The notes under the pieces: model-generated
What the model was told of the DNA's origin: nothing
Seen by the model: the letters and a program-made list of their open reading frames with translations, nothing else
Database searches by the model: none
NCBI GenBank assembly: GCA_964531335.1
Contig: CAZHEV010000016.1
Location: 1-64,000, forward strand
DNA length: 64,000 bases
Source of the DNA: CAZHEV01 sp964531335 [NCBI: uncultured bacterium]
Lineage (GTDB): Bacteria; Eisenbacteria; RBG-16-71-46; CAZHEV01
Direction of reading: 5' to 3'
Part shown: in pieces, positions 51,795-60,856 of the stretch
Position numbering within the stretch: the first letter of the stretch is position 1
How the letters are laid out: every line of letters begins with the position of its first letter
Translations under genes and position numbers: made by a program

Positions 51795-52459
51795 CTACTG
51801 TCTGTTGACTGTGCCTATAAAGGCGACCCGTTGCGGGCATTGCACCAGGGCCTTCTTCAATCTCTCATAGCCGGGCTGAGGGGGCAGGAGCTTGACGAGC
51901 TCCTCCTGTATCCGGCCCGTATCGATGGCCCTCTGCAGAGCCAGGCCCATGTCCGCGTCCCTGCGGTTCGCCACCCACTCTGGATCTATCGTCTCGGGGT
52001 TCACACGGCCGACAAGGAGATGAGACCCGTAGATCATGAAGGCGTCGGTCAGCAAGAGATCCAGGTCCACCAGCACTCCCGTCGCCGGGCGCGTCCCGTT
52101 ACCTCCGGCCTCGCGCACGCGCTCGAGGGTGGACTCGATCCTGGCGAGATGATAGTCGGCCGCCCTCAGGCCTTCGCGATCCGCCTTGCGGATCGCATTG
52201 ACAAGATGATCCGCGTTTGTCGACGAGCGGCCGTCTGCCGTCCATGCCGGTTCGTAGCCCCTTTGCTCGTAGAAGAGGGGAGGGCTTTCGAGGCGTGTAT
52301 GCGTTCGGTTCCGACCGCAAGCCGTGGAGGAACGCCCGCGGCCTCTATGCGCCTGCGCAGGTTTTCGGCGATGTCTCCGGACTCAGGTTGCGCGAACGCC
52401 GCCGGCAGAAACAGAAGCCCGCCGGCCAGCGCAAACAGGCCTGCTGTTGCCGCTCTCAA
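51795..52459 (-). pseudogene. Frameshifted and truncated YcbB-type L,D-transpeptidase gene
   Basis: Two frames together read as the N-terminal half of a YcbB/LdtD-like protein. The first has a signal peptide and GDIAENLRRRIEAAG and then KALP. Translation resumes in another frame as FYEQRGYEPAWTADGRSSTN, HLVNAIRKADREGLRAADYH and onward to [16 protein letters not shown]. The frame change is at about 52283, a net +2 or -1. The gene then stops (FIGTVNRQ) before the YkuD catalytic domain with its SXXXHGC-type Cys, which is absent downstream. It therefore cannot make 3-3 peptidoglycan cross-links. Confidence 0.75.
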
Positions 52460-52583
52460 ACCGGCTCCGCGAGTGTCGGGAGCTCTAGTACTCGTTACCC
52501 TTATTCTTGCCCCTTTCCCGTCGATTTCTCCTCGGGGAAACGGGATCGGAAAACAGGTTGCGGTGGGACCGACTTCGCTTCCT

Positions 52584-53720
52584 TCATTTATGATCCCCTC
52601 TCGTTCCCCGGATGCTGCGAGCGGGATATGCCCCTCGCCGGCGATTCTCCATTATGTGTCTGCCCACGGAGACGGCGAGCACGAGCAAAGTCAGCGGCAA
52701 GACGATTGCGATCATCATGAAGGTGAAATCGGGAAGGGCCCGGCTCCCGGTCGCATCGAGTATGAGAAACAACACGTACGCGCAGTAATAGCCGAGTAAG
52801 ATAACACCCTCCCAGCGCGAAATGCAGTAGCGCGTGAAGAAGATCGGCAGGCACACGAGGGATGCCGCGACCATTATAGGAATATCGTAATCCATGGCGG
52901 TCGCAGGGACCCGAATCCCGCCCGGCGCCAAGAGGCTTCCCGCTCCCAGGACCGCGAGCACATTGAAGATATTGCTCCCGACGACGTTGCCGACTGCGAT
53001 GTCGCGCTCGCCTCGGACCGCGGCCACTATCGAGGTCGCCACCTCGGGCAGCGACGTGCCTGCGGCCAGGATGGTGAGTCCGATAATGAGCTCGCTCATA
53101 CCCAAAGCCTGGGCCACGGCTACCGCTCCGGCCAGCAGCCACCTCGATCCGAGTATGAGCAGCGTGAGACCGACCACTACCAGTATCGCTTGACGCCCGA
53201 GGGCCCCGCGCTTGTGCTCAGCCACTCCGTCGGGCCGGGCCGACTCACGCCCGGCGGCCTTCAGCATGCCGCCGCGGGCGCCCGCGACCGAGAACGCCAG
53301 ATACCCGATCATCAGGCAGCCCAGCAGGGCCCCGTCGGCCATTCCGAGCATCCCGTCCCTCGCAAGGAGTGGGACCAGGGCCGCCGTGCCGATCATCACC
53401 GGCACTTCCACTCTGACCAGCTTCTGGGTCACGAGCAGCGGAGCTATTGTGGCGGAGATCCCCAGAATGAACAGGACGTTGAAGTTGTTGCTTCCCAACA
53501 CGTTTCCCAGCGCCAGGTCCCCGCTGCCCCGCAAGGCCGCCATGACGCCTACCACGAGCTCGGGAGCGCCCGTGCCGATCGCCACTACCGTCAACCCTAC
53601 TACTATGGGCCTGACACCCAGGAGACCCGCCATGCGCGAGGCTCCGCGCACAAGAAGCTCCGCCCCCGCAAGCAACACGATCAGGCCGCCGCCCAGGCTT
53701 ACCGCGGACCAGATTTGCAT
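52584..53720 (-). CDS. CaCA-family Na+/Ca2+ (or cation/H+) exchanger, YrbG-like
   Basis: A 378-residue membrane protein with two inverted-topology halves, each holding an alpha-repeat: GTGAPELVVGVMAALRGSGDLALGNVLGSNNFNV near residues 48-82 and GTSLPEVATSIVAAVRGERDIAVGNVVGSNIFNV near 215-250. The acidic residues that bind cations (the Glu in APE and LPE) are present. About ten to eleven helices in total. The start is ATG 53720 with GGGGAAG upstream. It probably exports Ca2+ or exchanges another cation at the inner membrane. Confidence 0.9.
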   Translation of the reverse strand: MQIWSAVSLGGGLIVLLAGAELLVRGASRMAGLLGVRPIVVGLTVVAIGTGAPELVVGVMAALRGSGDLALGNVLGSNNFNVLFILGISATIAPLLVTQKLVRVEVPVMIGTAALVPLLARDGMLGMADGALLGCLMIGYLAFSVAGARGGMLKAAGRESARPDGVAEHKRGALGRQAILVVVGLTLLILGSRWLLAGAVAVAQALGMSELIIGLTILAAGTSLPEVATSIVAAVRGERDIAVGNVVGSNIFNVLAVLGAGSLLAPGGIRVPATAMDYDIPIMVAASLVCLPIFFTRYCISRWEGVILLGYYCAYVLFLILDATGSRALPDFTFMMIAIVLPLTLLVLAVSVGRHIMENRRRGAYPARSIRGTRGDHK

Positions 53721-53732
53721 GTCTTCCCCCAC

Positions 53733-54340
53733 CAGGCGAATCGGGCGATTACTTTCTTCCCAGGAATCCCGGCCCCGGCGGCCATGGCGTCCCGGGATCG
53801 GCCCTCCGGTCGCGATTCTGCCTTAGTGGTCCCGCCGGCGCAAGGCTTTGTCCCCGGGCCCGGAAGGGCACAGGCCGCGCTCTTGAGCGCGGCCTGTGCC
53901 CCAACCGTGGGATCCCAGGCACCCGTCAAGTCACGCCCCGATCACGGTAGGACCGGGAGACCACCGCCGGTTGGGAGACAACTTCGCGGGCACGGTGAGG
54001 ATAGGCGCCGTCCGGTTGATGGAGCGGGCGCCGGGCGTTCTCAAGCCGGCCTGTGGCAAGTCGGTGGGGACGGTCGGGCGCCAAGAGCAGGCCTTCTGAC
54101 TCCCGTGAGAGCTTGGGCGTCTGCGTTGTACGCGGACCTACCTGGCGCCGCCGCTGCTTCGAGATAGCTGGAGCATACGGTGAGATGGACGAGGCGGTGG
54201 TCGTGCCTTGATCGCTGGATGAAAACTCGTGATGAAAACTCGTGGCGGCGCTTGCTCACATGGATGCCTTGACGTAGGATCCTCGCTTGGTTTCTGCTCG
54301 CCGTGGCCTCGATCCACACCGGTGACGTCGGAGGTGCTCG
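53733..54340. other. 600-bp intergenic region with a 15-bp perfect hairpin
   Basis: The gap between the divergent exchanger gene and the 54341 gene. The striking element is a 15-bp perfect stem with a TCTTGA loop (53866-53880 with 53887-53901), with no T-run on either side. A 13-bp tandem repeat lies at 54218-54243. No coding sequence is convincing; the plus-strand frames here are Arg/Pro-rich. Confidence 0.6.
54218..54243. repeat. 13-bp tandem direct repeat
   Basis: The unit GATGAAAACTCGT occurs twice without spacing (54218-54230 and 54231-54243), about 100 bases upstream of the gene at 54341. It may be slippage or a repeated regulator site. Confidence 0.7.
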
Positions 54341-55117
54341 ATGAAGAAGATCCTCATTGGTTTGCTGGTGCTCGCCGTCGTGATAGTAGTCGTAGTCGCT
54401 TTGGCCTTCTACATGACGGCAGATATGGTCACCGCTACGGAGGAGTTTTTCGTAACCGCCCGCGAGGGCGATCTGCCTGCGACCTACGGGCGGCTGTCGC
54501 AGGAGTTTCGATCGGCGACCTCTCTTGAAGAGCTGGGGTCCTTCCTGCAAGGGAGCAGCCTGGCCGACTACAAAGAGGCGAGCTGGCATTCTCGCTCGTA
54601 TGAGAACAACGTGGGCCGTCTCGAGGGGACCGTGGAGACAAGAGAGGGAGGGAAGATCCCCATCGTAGTGACCCTCGTCAAGGAGGAGGACGCATGGAAG
54701 ATCCTCTCCATCGAAAAGGCCCAGGCCGGTATCGTTCAGGATTACGAAACGGCGGCCATCCCAGGTCCGGATGAGCTAAAGAGGATGGCCGATGAGTCCA
54801 TGCACAGCCTTGTCGTCGCTATCAACTCCCGGGACTTCACCGATTTCCACGAAAGCGTCTCCAAGCTTTGGCAGGCGGAGACTACGCCGGATGAGCTTCG
54901 CACGGCGTTCAGCACGTTTGTGGAGCAGAACGCGGATCTCACGGTGCTCGCTGCTCTCGAGCCGGTCTTCGTCGAGAGGCCGGACGCAGGTGCCGACGGC
55001 GTGCTGGGCCTGAAGGGTTACTATCCGTCGCAGCCTTCGGTCGCACATTTCGACATGCGGTTTATCTACGAGGACCGACAGTGGAAGCTGCCGGGAATGG
55101 GGCTGGAGCTCAAGTGA
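54341..55117 (+). CDS. Membrane-anchored protein with two similar NTF2-like halves, function unknown
   Basis: A 258-residue protein. A single N-terminal membrane segment (residues 4-25, MKKILIGLLVLAVVIVVVVA) is followed by two domains of about 100 residues. Each begins with a helix pair of the type ATEEFFVTAREGDLPATYGRLS and SMHSLVVAINSRDFTDFHESVS and ends with a strand such as EEDAWKILSIE or EDRQWKLPGMG. This pattern recalls tandem DUF4864/NTF2-like domains, a fold guess from pattern. The start ATG 54341 follows a GGAGG-like site (GGAGGTGCTCG). The next secreted-protein gene begins 49 bases after it, probably in the same operon. Confidence 0.65.
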   Translation: MKKILIGLLVLAVVIVVVVALAFYMTADMVTATEEFFVTAREGDLPATYGRLSQEFRSATSLEELGSFLQGSSLADYKEASWHSRSYENNVGRLEGTVETREGGKIPIVVTLVKEEDAWKILSIEKAQAGIVQDYETAAIPGPDELKRMADESMHSLVVAINSRDFTDFHESVSKLWQAETTPDELRTAFSTFVEQNADLTVLAALEPVFVERPDAGADGVLGLKGYYPSQPSVAHFDMRFIYEDRQWKLPGMGLELK

Positions 55118-55166
55118 GGGCCGTGTTCAAGAGGTGGGGCCACAATATCCCGGGGGAGGGCTAATC

Positions 55167-55835
55167 ATGCTGAGTGCAAAACGGTTGTTACCGATTCTCG
55201 CTTTCGCGGTCCTGCTGTCGCCGTCCGCGTCTGTGGATGCGGCGCAGATAAAGTCCGTCACGCTCTGCCGGAATGTAATTGAACCGGACCTGGTGCCCGT
55301 GGACATCACCGAGACTTTCACGTCCATAGCGCCGGAGCTCCACGCGATTGTAGTCCTGAAAGATGTGGGCGAGGGGACACGCGTAAACGGCGCCTGGGTC
55401 TCCGTCAACGCCATCTCAACGCCCGACTACACCATAGATGAGCTCGAGCTGGAGATGAAAGAGGGGGACGAGACGCTGCACTTCGCGATCTCAAAGCCCG
55501 ACGCCGACAACATGCCCGATTACGAGAAGACCCAGGACCTCATGTTCGTCAAGATCGCGGGAGGATCCCGCGCGGCACCGGGGCCGGACGCTGCCGCGGA
55601 TGCGCCTGGCGGGTCAGCGCCCGGAGCGCCCGCATCCCCGGGTGAAGGCGCTGGGGCTCCGCGGGCGCGGGACTCCGCGGTTGACAGAGGTACACCGGCC
55701 GGCGGCGGCACCGGCGGGGCATACCTGCACCCCGCCGGTTTCAAGTTCTCCTATCCGGAGGGATGGACCACAAAGATCCCTTGGTCAACGGCTTGGCTGT
55801 GGCCGTCACATACAGCTGGTGCGGGGCGGTATTGA
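55167..55835 (+). CDS. Secreted protein of unknown function, probably C-terminally frameshifted
   Basis: A 222-residue product with a signal peptide (1-25, ending D-A-A). A beta-rich domain follows (QIKSVTLCRNVIEPDLVPVD; TETFTSIAPELHAIVVL), then a low-complexity Ala/Gly/Pro linker (about 130-185), then HPAGFKFSYPEGWTTK, the start of a lipid- or membrane-associated domain of the kind that begins HPxGFxFxYPxGW. The frame ends 20 residues later at 55835, while neighbouring frames keep fragments of plausible protein. A frameshift near 55775 probably removed the last domain. Start ATG 55167. Confidence 0.5.
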   Translation: MLSAKRLLPILAFAVLLSPSASVDAAQIKSVTLCRNVIEPDLVPVDITETFTSIAPELHAIVVLKDVGEGTRVNGAWVSVNAISTPDYTIDELELEMKEGDETLHFAISKPDADNMPDYEKTQDLMFVKIAGGSRAAPGPDAAADAPGGSAPGAPASPGEGAGAPRARDSAVDRGTPAGGGTGGAYLHPAGFKFSYPEGWTTKIPWSTAWLWPSHTAGAGRY

Positions 55836-56342
55836 CTGAGGTTGAAAGGCCTACTCTTCGGATAGGCGGGTGTGGTTGGGTTGGCGGCGGGGTCCCGATT
55901 TGGAGTCCAAAAGAGTGGGCGGGCGCGGGAGGTGGAGGTGGTCCGGGTGAGGTTCACAAGCCGGGGGGGCGAGCTTGTGGTGGTTGGGGCTGTGCCGGGA
56001 GAAGACGGGGTGGCGTCCAAGGCTGGCATGGCCGCTGGCGTGCCCCGTCTGCCGGGATCAATAGCGCATGAGGGGGCTCCCTGATCGACCGTCGCACCCT
56101 GATCAACCGTCGCACCCTGCCCCGGCGGCGGCCTCGAATGCCGGCTCCGGGCGAAGGGGCTGCGATCCGGGCCTCCGTTCCACGTTTCAGCCTGGTTGAC
56201 GACATTATCGCCGGCGTGGTAGAAAAACATGAGGCTTGTGCCTGTGACAGAGGAGATTTCCAGACCCTAAGACTGTTCGAAGAGCCGAAGGGCCCACGGT
56301 CTGACCAACAAGCGGGCTGTGTGGCTTGGGGCGAGGATTACA
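55836..56342. other. Degenerate region after the frameshifted secreted gene
   Basis: About 500 bases without an intact gene. Pieces such as VEVVRVRFTSRGGELVVVGA and AGMAAG occur in a frame different from the 55167 gene and end at 56084, consistent with the lost 3' end of that gene after more than one indel. An 18-bp tandem repeat follows. Confidence 0.4.
56081..56116. repeat. 18-bp tandem repeat
   Basis: The unit CTGATCRACCGTCGCACC is present twice in tandem (56081-56098 and 56099-56116), with one base differing (G or A at R). It lies between the degenerate tail of the secreted gene and the response regulator gene. Confidence 0.8.
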
Positions 56343-56996
56343 ATGCCGAAAATCAAAGTCTTGTTGATCGAAGACAACCGCCTTCTGCGGGAGGGCATCG
56401 CCGCCATGCTCAACGGTCATGGCGATTTCAAAGTCGTCACGCGATCCGGAAACGGCGATCCGGTGCGTCAGTTGAAGGGCATGCCCTACCCCGATGTCAT
56501 TCTTCTGGATCTTGGGCTCGAAAGAGAAAACAGCTTGACGCTTGTGACCGCGCTTGGGGAAGAATTCCCGGCGATAAAGGTCATCGCCATAGACATACTT
56601 CCCGAGCACACTGACATCGTCAAGTTCGTGAAAGCTGGGGGCTGCGGCTTTGTCCTTAAAGACGCCTGCTTAGCCGATTACATTAGAACCATCAAGGCCG
56701 TCGTAGGGGGAGCAAAGGTGCTTCCACCTATCATGACCAAATCACTCTTCACTCAGATTGTTGAATTCGCACTTGAAAGCGGCAAGGGCATACCAAACAA
56801 CTCGATACGGTTGACCAATCGTGAACGACAGATTGTCGACCTTATTTCCGAAGGCCTTAGCAACAAAGAGATTGCCGAACGCCTCCACATCGCCACCTAC
56901 ACCGTGAAAAGCCACGTACACAATATCTTGGAAAAGCTGACCCTCAGTACCCGTTTGCAGATAGCGGCCTTCGCGCGCAGGGGCGAATCCGAGTGA
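56343..56996 (+). CDS. NarL/FixJ-family response regulator (receiver plus LuxR HTH)
   Basis: A 217-residue two-domain regulator. The receiver (1-120) has IEDN (acidic pair), phospho-acceptor D55 region LLDLGL, and the KD switch Lys in VLKDA. The output domain (about 150-210) has LTNRERQIVDLISEGLSNKEIAERLHIATYTVKSHVHNIL, the LuxR helix-turn-helix. Start ATG 56343 behind GAGG. No histidine kinase gene is adjacent. The gene is less GC-rich than those before 56 kb. Confidence 0.92.
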   Translation: MPKIKVLLIEDNRLLREGIAAMLNGHGDFKVVTRSGNGDPVRQLKGMPYPDVILLDLGLERENSLTLVTALGEEFPAIKVIAIDILPEHTDIVKFVKAGGCGFVLKDACLADYIRTIKAVVGGAKVLPPIMTKSLFTQIVEFALESGKGIPNNSIRLTNRERQIVDLISEGLSNKEIAERLHIATYTVKSHVHNILEKLTLSTRLQIAAFARRGESE

Positions 56997-57081
56997 CCGA
57001 GTCCGGATACTCGGCCGCCGACGGGCAATTCGTCATCTAAGCTGTCCATAAGCTAGGGAGCGCGCGCTTCCACCACACTAG

Positions 57082-57271
57082 CCTTGATTGGTCATTCTTT
57101 GCCGAGTTCAATAGCGGGGGCCAGCAGGCATGGCGCGAGAGATCGCCTTTTCAGCACGCCAAATGTCCGCCCACGGAAAGTGAGATGACCTTTGGCCAAC
57201 GGCCACTCGGCGAGGCCCGTGGTGGCGAGGATATTGCGCATCGCACCCCGCTGCTTTTTGACCAATCAAGG
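57082..57271. repeat. 13-bp perfect inverted repeat flanking the intron insertion point
   Basis: CCTTGATTGGTCA (57082-57094) and TGACCAATCAAGG (57259-57271) are exact reverse complements 164 bases apart. The group II intron begins at the last base of the right copy. The enclosed 164 bases hold no gene I recognise. They could be a small non-autonomous element, or the arms could simply be the sequence that provides the intron's recognition site. Confidence 0.6.
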
Positions 57272-57741
57272 TGTGTGCTGGGCAAACTGAAGATGGCATA
57301 CGGGTGAGAGTCCCGTCCGGCCAAAGTCGTAGCGGACAGGCCGGGACCGAGTGTTGCGGGCGTCGTGGTAACACGGGGTCTGAAGCGTACACAGGGGTCG
57401 TGTGGGGTGCGGGAGTGAGCCCCGAAATGGGTGAACTCGCGGAGGCCGAGTTGCTGCCTTGCAACGAAGGCCGCATGTGCGTCGTCGCTATGCGAGACGA
57501 CGTCGCTCCGCCGGGGTCAAGGAACGCATCACGTACGAAAGGGCATCTTCGGGACCCAGGAGGCCCGGCCGGGTCCGTGGGGTTGATCGCCGACGGGGGC
57601 ACGGAGCAAGGGAAGACCGTAGCTCCGCGCCGAGCTGAGGCCGGGAGTCGGACTGGTTTGTAGTACCGTTGAAGCCGCTGAACAAAGATCCTTGTGGTCT
57701 GCGGAGGCGGTGGAGGGAAGGGACCAGCCGGAGGGGATCCT

Positions 57742-59144
57742 ATGAGTGGAGGTACCAAGGTCCGAGCGCAGAATCGGGGAGCCTTGTCGAGACAGCTCTC
57801 ATGGGTGAACGAGGCAGCGAGACGTGACAAGCAGACACGGTTCACGTCATTGCTACACCACCTGGATGAGGCAGCGCTGGAGCGATCTTTTCATAGACTC
57901 AAGCGTGATGCCAGTGCGGGCGTGGACGGGGAGACGGTAGCGAGTTACGAGCATAACCTGCAGGATAGACTGCAAGATCTGGCCGAGCGCGTGCACACGG
58001 GGCGGTATCGGGCACAGCCCGTCCGCCGCGTGTACATCCCCAAGGCAGATGGCGGCCGGAGGCCGTTGGGCATTCCTGCACTCGAGGACAAGCTTGTTCA
58101 GGGAGCAGTCGCTGAGGTCCTGAGTAACGTGTACGAAGCCGACTTTCTCGGCTTTTCGTACGGTTTCAGGCCGGGCCGCAGTCCGCACCACGCGCTGGCG
58201 GCGCTCAACCAAGCGGTGATGACGCAGCGAGTGAATTGGGTGCTAGACGCCGATGTCCGCAGCTTTTTCGACTCGGTTGATCACGAGTGGTTGCAGCGGA
58301 TGTTGGCACACCGGATAGCCGATCGGAGGGTGCTGCGTTTGATACGCAAGTGGCTCCGGGCCGGTGTCCTTGAAGAGAAGGGATATGGTCCGAGACCAGA
58401 CAAGGGACCGCGCAAGGAACGGCGATTAGCCCGCTCTTGGCCAATGTGTTTCTGCACTATGTGCTGGATTTGTGGGTACATTGGTGGAGACGGCGGTACG
58501 CACGGGGACGAGTTGTCATCGTGCGGTACTGTGACGACTTCGTCATGGGTTTCCAGTACAAGGCGGACGCACAGAAGATGCTGGCCGCCCTCCGTGAGCG
58601 TCTGGCAAGATTTAGCCTGACGCTGCATGAGGGGAAAACACGGCTGATTGAATTTGGAAGGTTTCCTGCTCTCCGATTCGCTCAGCGGAAGGAGCGGCCC
58701 GAGACGTTTGCCTTTCTCGGTTTTACGCACTACTGCGGATGGACCCGAGGCGGGCGTTTTGTGCTTAAGCACAAAACTCAGAGCAAACGTCTGACGCGGA
58801 AACTGCGAGAGCTGCGCATCGAAGCACGTCGAAGGATGCATACTCCGGTTGCGATGCAACAGCAATGGCTCAGCCGGGTACTGCGCGGACACTATGCGTA
58901 TTACGGGCTACCCTGTAATGAACGCTCGCTCAGTCGGTTCTACTGGCAGGTCCTCACGCTATGGTGTCGAAGCCTCCGGCGGCGAAGCCAACGGCGCTTG
59001 ACGTGGGAGCGTTTCGTGGAACTCTTGCGGATGTTTCCCTTGCCTAACCCTAGGCTCAATCGTTCCTGGTGGGATCGTCTTGCTGAACTTGGGTATCCCT
59101 CCGGAGGAGCCCAGTGCGGGAAAGCCGCATGCTGGGATCTGTGA
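57742..59144 (+). pseudogene. ltrA: Group II intron reverse transcriptase/maturase gene, frameshifted
   Basis: From ATG 57742 the frame encodes RT blocks 0-4: DASAGVDGETV, VRRVYIPKADGGRRPLGIPALEDKLVQGAV, FSYGFRPGRSPHHAL and VLDADVRSFFDSVDH. It then loses frame at a G-run near 58406. Deleting or adding one base restores DKGTAQGTAISPLLANVFLH and the catalytic RYCDDF, then LGFTHYCG, a GIIM-type maturase region and an end at 59144. The C-terminus is encoded by domain V sequence. A single-base loss in a homopolymer can be real or a sequencing error; if real, the intron cannot move without another RT. Confidence 0.8.
59107..59139 (+). ncRNA. Group II intron catalytic domain V
   Basis: A 33-base hairpin starting GAGCCCAGTGCGG with a GAAA tetraloop and a complementary GCCGCATGCTGGG arm, the hallmark of domain V. 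It overlaps the last codons of the RT gene. Confidence 0.8.
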
Positions 59145-59377
59145 GGGTGAAGCCGAATGGCGGAACTACTCGACTAATAGTGTCGATCATCCTTACTTGG
59201 GACTGCTTTATTCTACACCAAGAGAGCTAGATCCTTTTTCATCACTTTGGGCGATTGTGGTCTGCTGGGTAGATCCGATAACCTGAATTAGGTCATATCG
59301 TGCCGGGGAGTTCAATAAATCATGAGGCGTGGTGGTCGCCTCGGGAGATTTGAATCCATAGAGAGAAGAAGCACACC

Positions 59378-60088
59378 ATGACGCTCAGCAGCCATTACTA
59401 TGTTCTTGCTTTAAGCGAACGCACAACCAGGCTTTACGAGGCGTTTCGGGAGACGCTCATTGATATTCAAAACACGGGGTTCCCTCTTGTGTCTTCTATT
59501 GGTATAGGTGGTCCGGCTGAGCCGGCCCTCACAGACATTCAATTGCGACAATTGTTCCTCAAGGTGGACCGGCACTTCGCTCACTATTACGAACAAGACC
59601 CGCTTAGATTGGTCGTGGTCGGCGATGAGAGAGACCAATCCATATTCGCATCTGTAACGGCGCACAAAAAGGTGATTATAGGCAGGGTTGATGGCGACTA
59701 TGCTGCCACTTCTCTACACGATTTGGGCAAGATTGTATGGGCAATCGTTAAGGATGTCCTGGCCGGCGCAAGTAAAAAAGCAATGTACGAACTCGAAGCG
59801 GCAGTCAGCGCGCGGAGGATCGCTTCCGGCCTTGCCGCGGTAGGACAATTGGCGACGTCGGGGAGGGGGACCACTTTATTGGTGGAAGAGGATTATCATG
59901 TGAGGGGCAGCATTGACAAAACGGACGACTCGCTGACTATGTCAAGCGATGTGGACATAAGGGAAGTATTTGATGATGCGGTGGATGTCATTATCGAAGA
60001 TGTGCTGGCAACGGGGGGACACGTGGTGTTTTTGAAGGGCGGTGCGTTAGTGAAACTCCAGAGAATCGCTCTAATCCTGCGTAACTGA
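59378..60088 (+). CDS. Bacterial archaeo-eukaryotic release-factor-like (baeRF) family protein
   Basis: A 236-residue protein. It opens HYYVLALSERTTRLYEAFRETLIDI, the baeRF start pattern. It has RLVVVGDERDQSIFASVTAHKKVIIGRVDGDY, as in eRF1/Pelota middle domains, and closes with a domain-3-like segment (GRGTTLLVEEDYHVRG, VIIEDVLATGGHVVFLKGGAL, IALILRN). Such proteins are predicted to act on stalled ribosomes. The typical GGQ catalytic motif is not visible. The gene lies just after the intron, with lower GC. Confidence 0.6.
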   Translation: MTLSSHYYVLALSERTTRLYEAFRETLIDIQNTGFPLVSSIGIGGPAEPALTDIQLRQLFLKVDRHFAHYYEQDPLRLVVVGDERDQSIFASVTAHKKVIIGRVDGDYAATSLHDLGKIVWAIVKDVLAGASKKAMYELEAAVSARRIASGLAAVGQLATSGRGTTLLVEEDYHVRGSIDKTDDSLTMSSDVDIREVFDDAVDVIIEDVLATGGHVVFLKGGALVKLQRIALILRN

Positions 60089-60238
60089 TTGCTTAATTGG
60101 AGCAAGGGTATCGATGCAATTACGAATGAGGATGTGGCATATTTCAAGATGTCTCGCAGGTAATTCCATGTTTCAAAATGATAGGAGTATCGGAGGTGTT
60201 GGTGGAGAAGGCTTTTGTATCCCGGAAAGGAGGCAGGC

Positions 60239-60856
60239 ATGAAAAGGCTGTGTTGCTGGATGTTCTTGCTGGCTGTCCCGTTGGTTTTCACCTCGTGCAG
60301 CAGCAGCAAACCGTTGGGTGCTGACAAGAACCAGGTGATCGCCGAGCGGGATAAAGAGATTGCGGGCTTGCGCGCCGAGATTAAGGGGCTCAAGGCGGAG
60401 AAGGCGCGCGCAAGCGATGTGGACGCAGAGTTGAAAGCGGCCCTGGCCGACCTCGAAGCCGAGCGCATAATTCGGGTCGAGGGCAATAGGATCGTCATGG
60501 AGAACGCTGTCCTGTTCGCGTCGGGTAGCGAGACGATCACCCCCGCCGGAGCGACGGTGCTTGATAAGATATGGGACGTCCTGGGCCAGTACTCTGATCG
60601 CGACATCTTGATCGAGGGGCATACCGACAACGTCCCGATTTCACAGGAGTACGAGGGCCTGTACGCGTCGAACTGGGAGCTTTCCTCCGCCCGCTCACTT
60701 GCGGTCCTTTATTATCTGCACGAGAAGAAGGATGCGAAGCCCTCCCGGTTGGGGGCGGTGGGCTACGGTGAGTACCGGCCAATCGGCGACAACTCCACCG
60801 AGGAAGGCCGGAAGCGGAACCGTCGCGTTGTTATTGTGGTTGGCGCTAAGTCCTGA
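60239..60856 (+). CDS. OmpA-family lipoprotein (peptidoglycan-associated)
   Basis: A 205-residue lipoprotein. The signal has lipobox VFTSC. A short coiled coil (residues 33-70, rich in E/K heptads) is followed by an OmpA C-terminal domain (about 85-200) with FASGSETITPAGATVLDKI, EGHTDNVPI and NWELSSARSLAVLYYL, whose Asp and Arg bind diaminopimelate. It anchors the outer membrane to the wall. The start ATG 60239 has a perfect AGGAGG site; upstream ATG 60215 does not. Confidence 0.88.
   Translation: MKRLCCWMFLLAVPLVFTSCSSSKPLGADKNQVIAERDKEIAGLRAEIKGLKAEKARASDVDAELKAALADLEAERIIRVEGNRIVMENAVLFASGSETITPAGATVLDKIWDVLGQYSDRDILIEGHTDNVPISQEYEGLYASNWELSSARSLAVLYYLHEKKDAKPSRLGAVGYGEYRPIGDNSTEEGRKRNRRVVIVVGAKS

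Larger units (their letters stand above)
57271..59174 (+). mobile_element. Group II intron with intron-encoded reverse transcriptase (RT frameshifted)
   Basis: The 5' end begins GTGTGC and continues with the domain I segment typical of bacterial group II introns (CTGGGCAAACTGAAG, then GGGTGAGAGTCCCGTC, AGTGTTGCGGGC). About 470 bases of structured RNA precede the RT gene. A domain V hairpin lies at 59107-59139 and a domain VI hairpin at about 59141-59174. Boundaries are by consensus, so the 3' end may be off by a few bases. The exact class is unclear. Confidence 0.85.

Noticed and set aside
57108-57845. 245-codon minus-strand ORF across the intron boundary
   Set aside because: It is antisense to the intron RNA and RT gene and crosses the insertion point, so it cannot be an ancestral gene; composition is Pro/Arg/Ser-rich.
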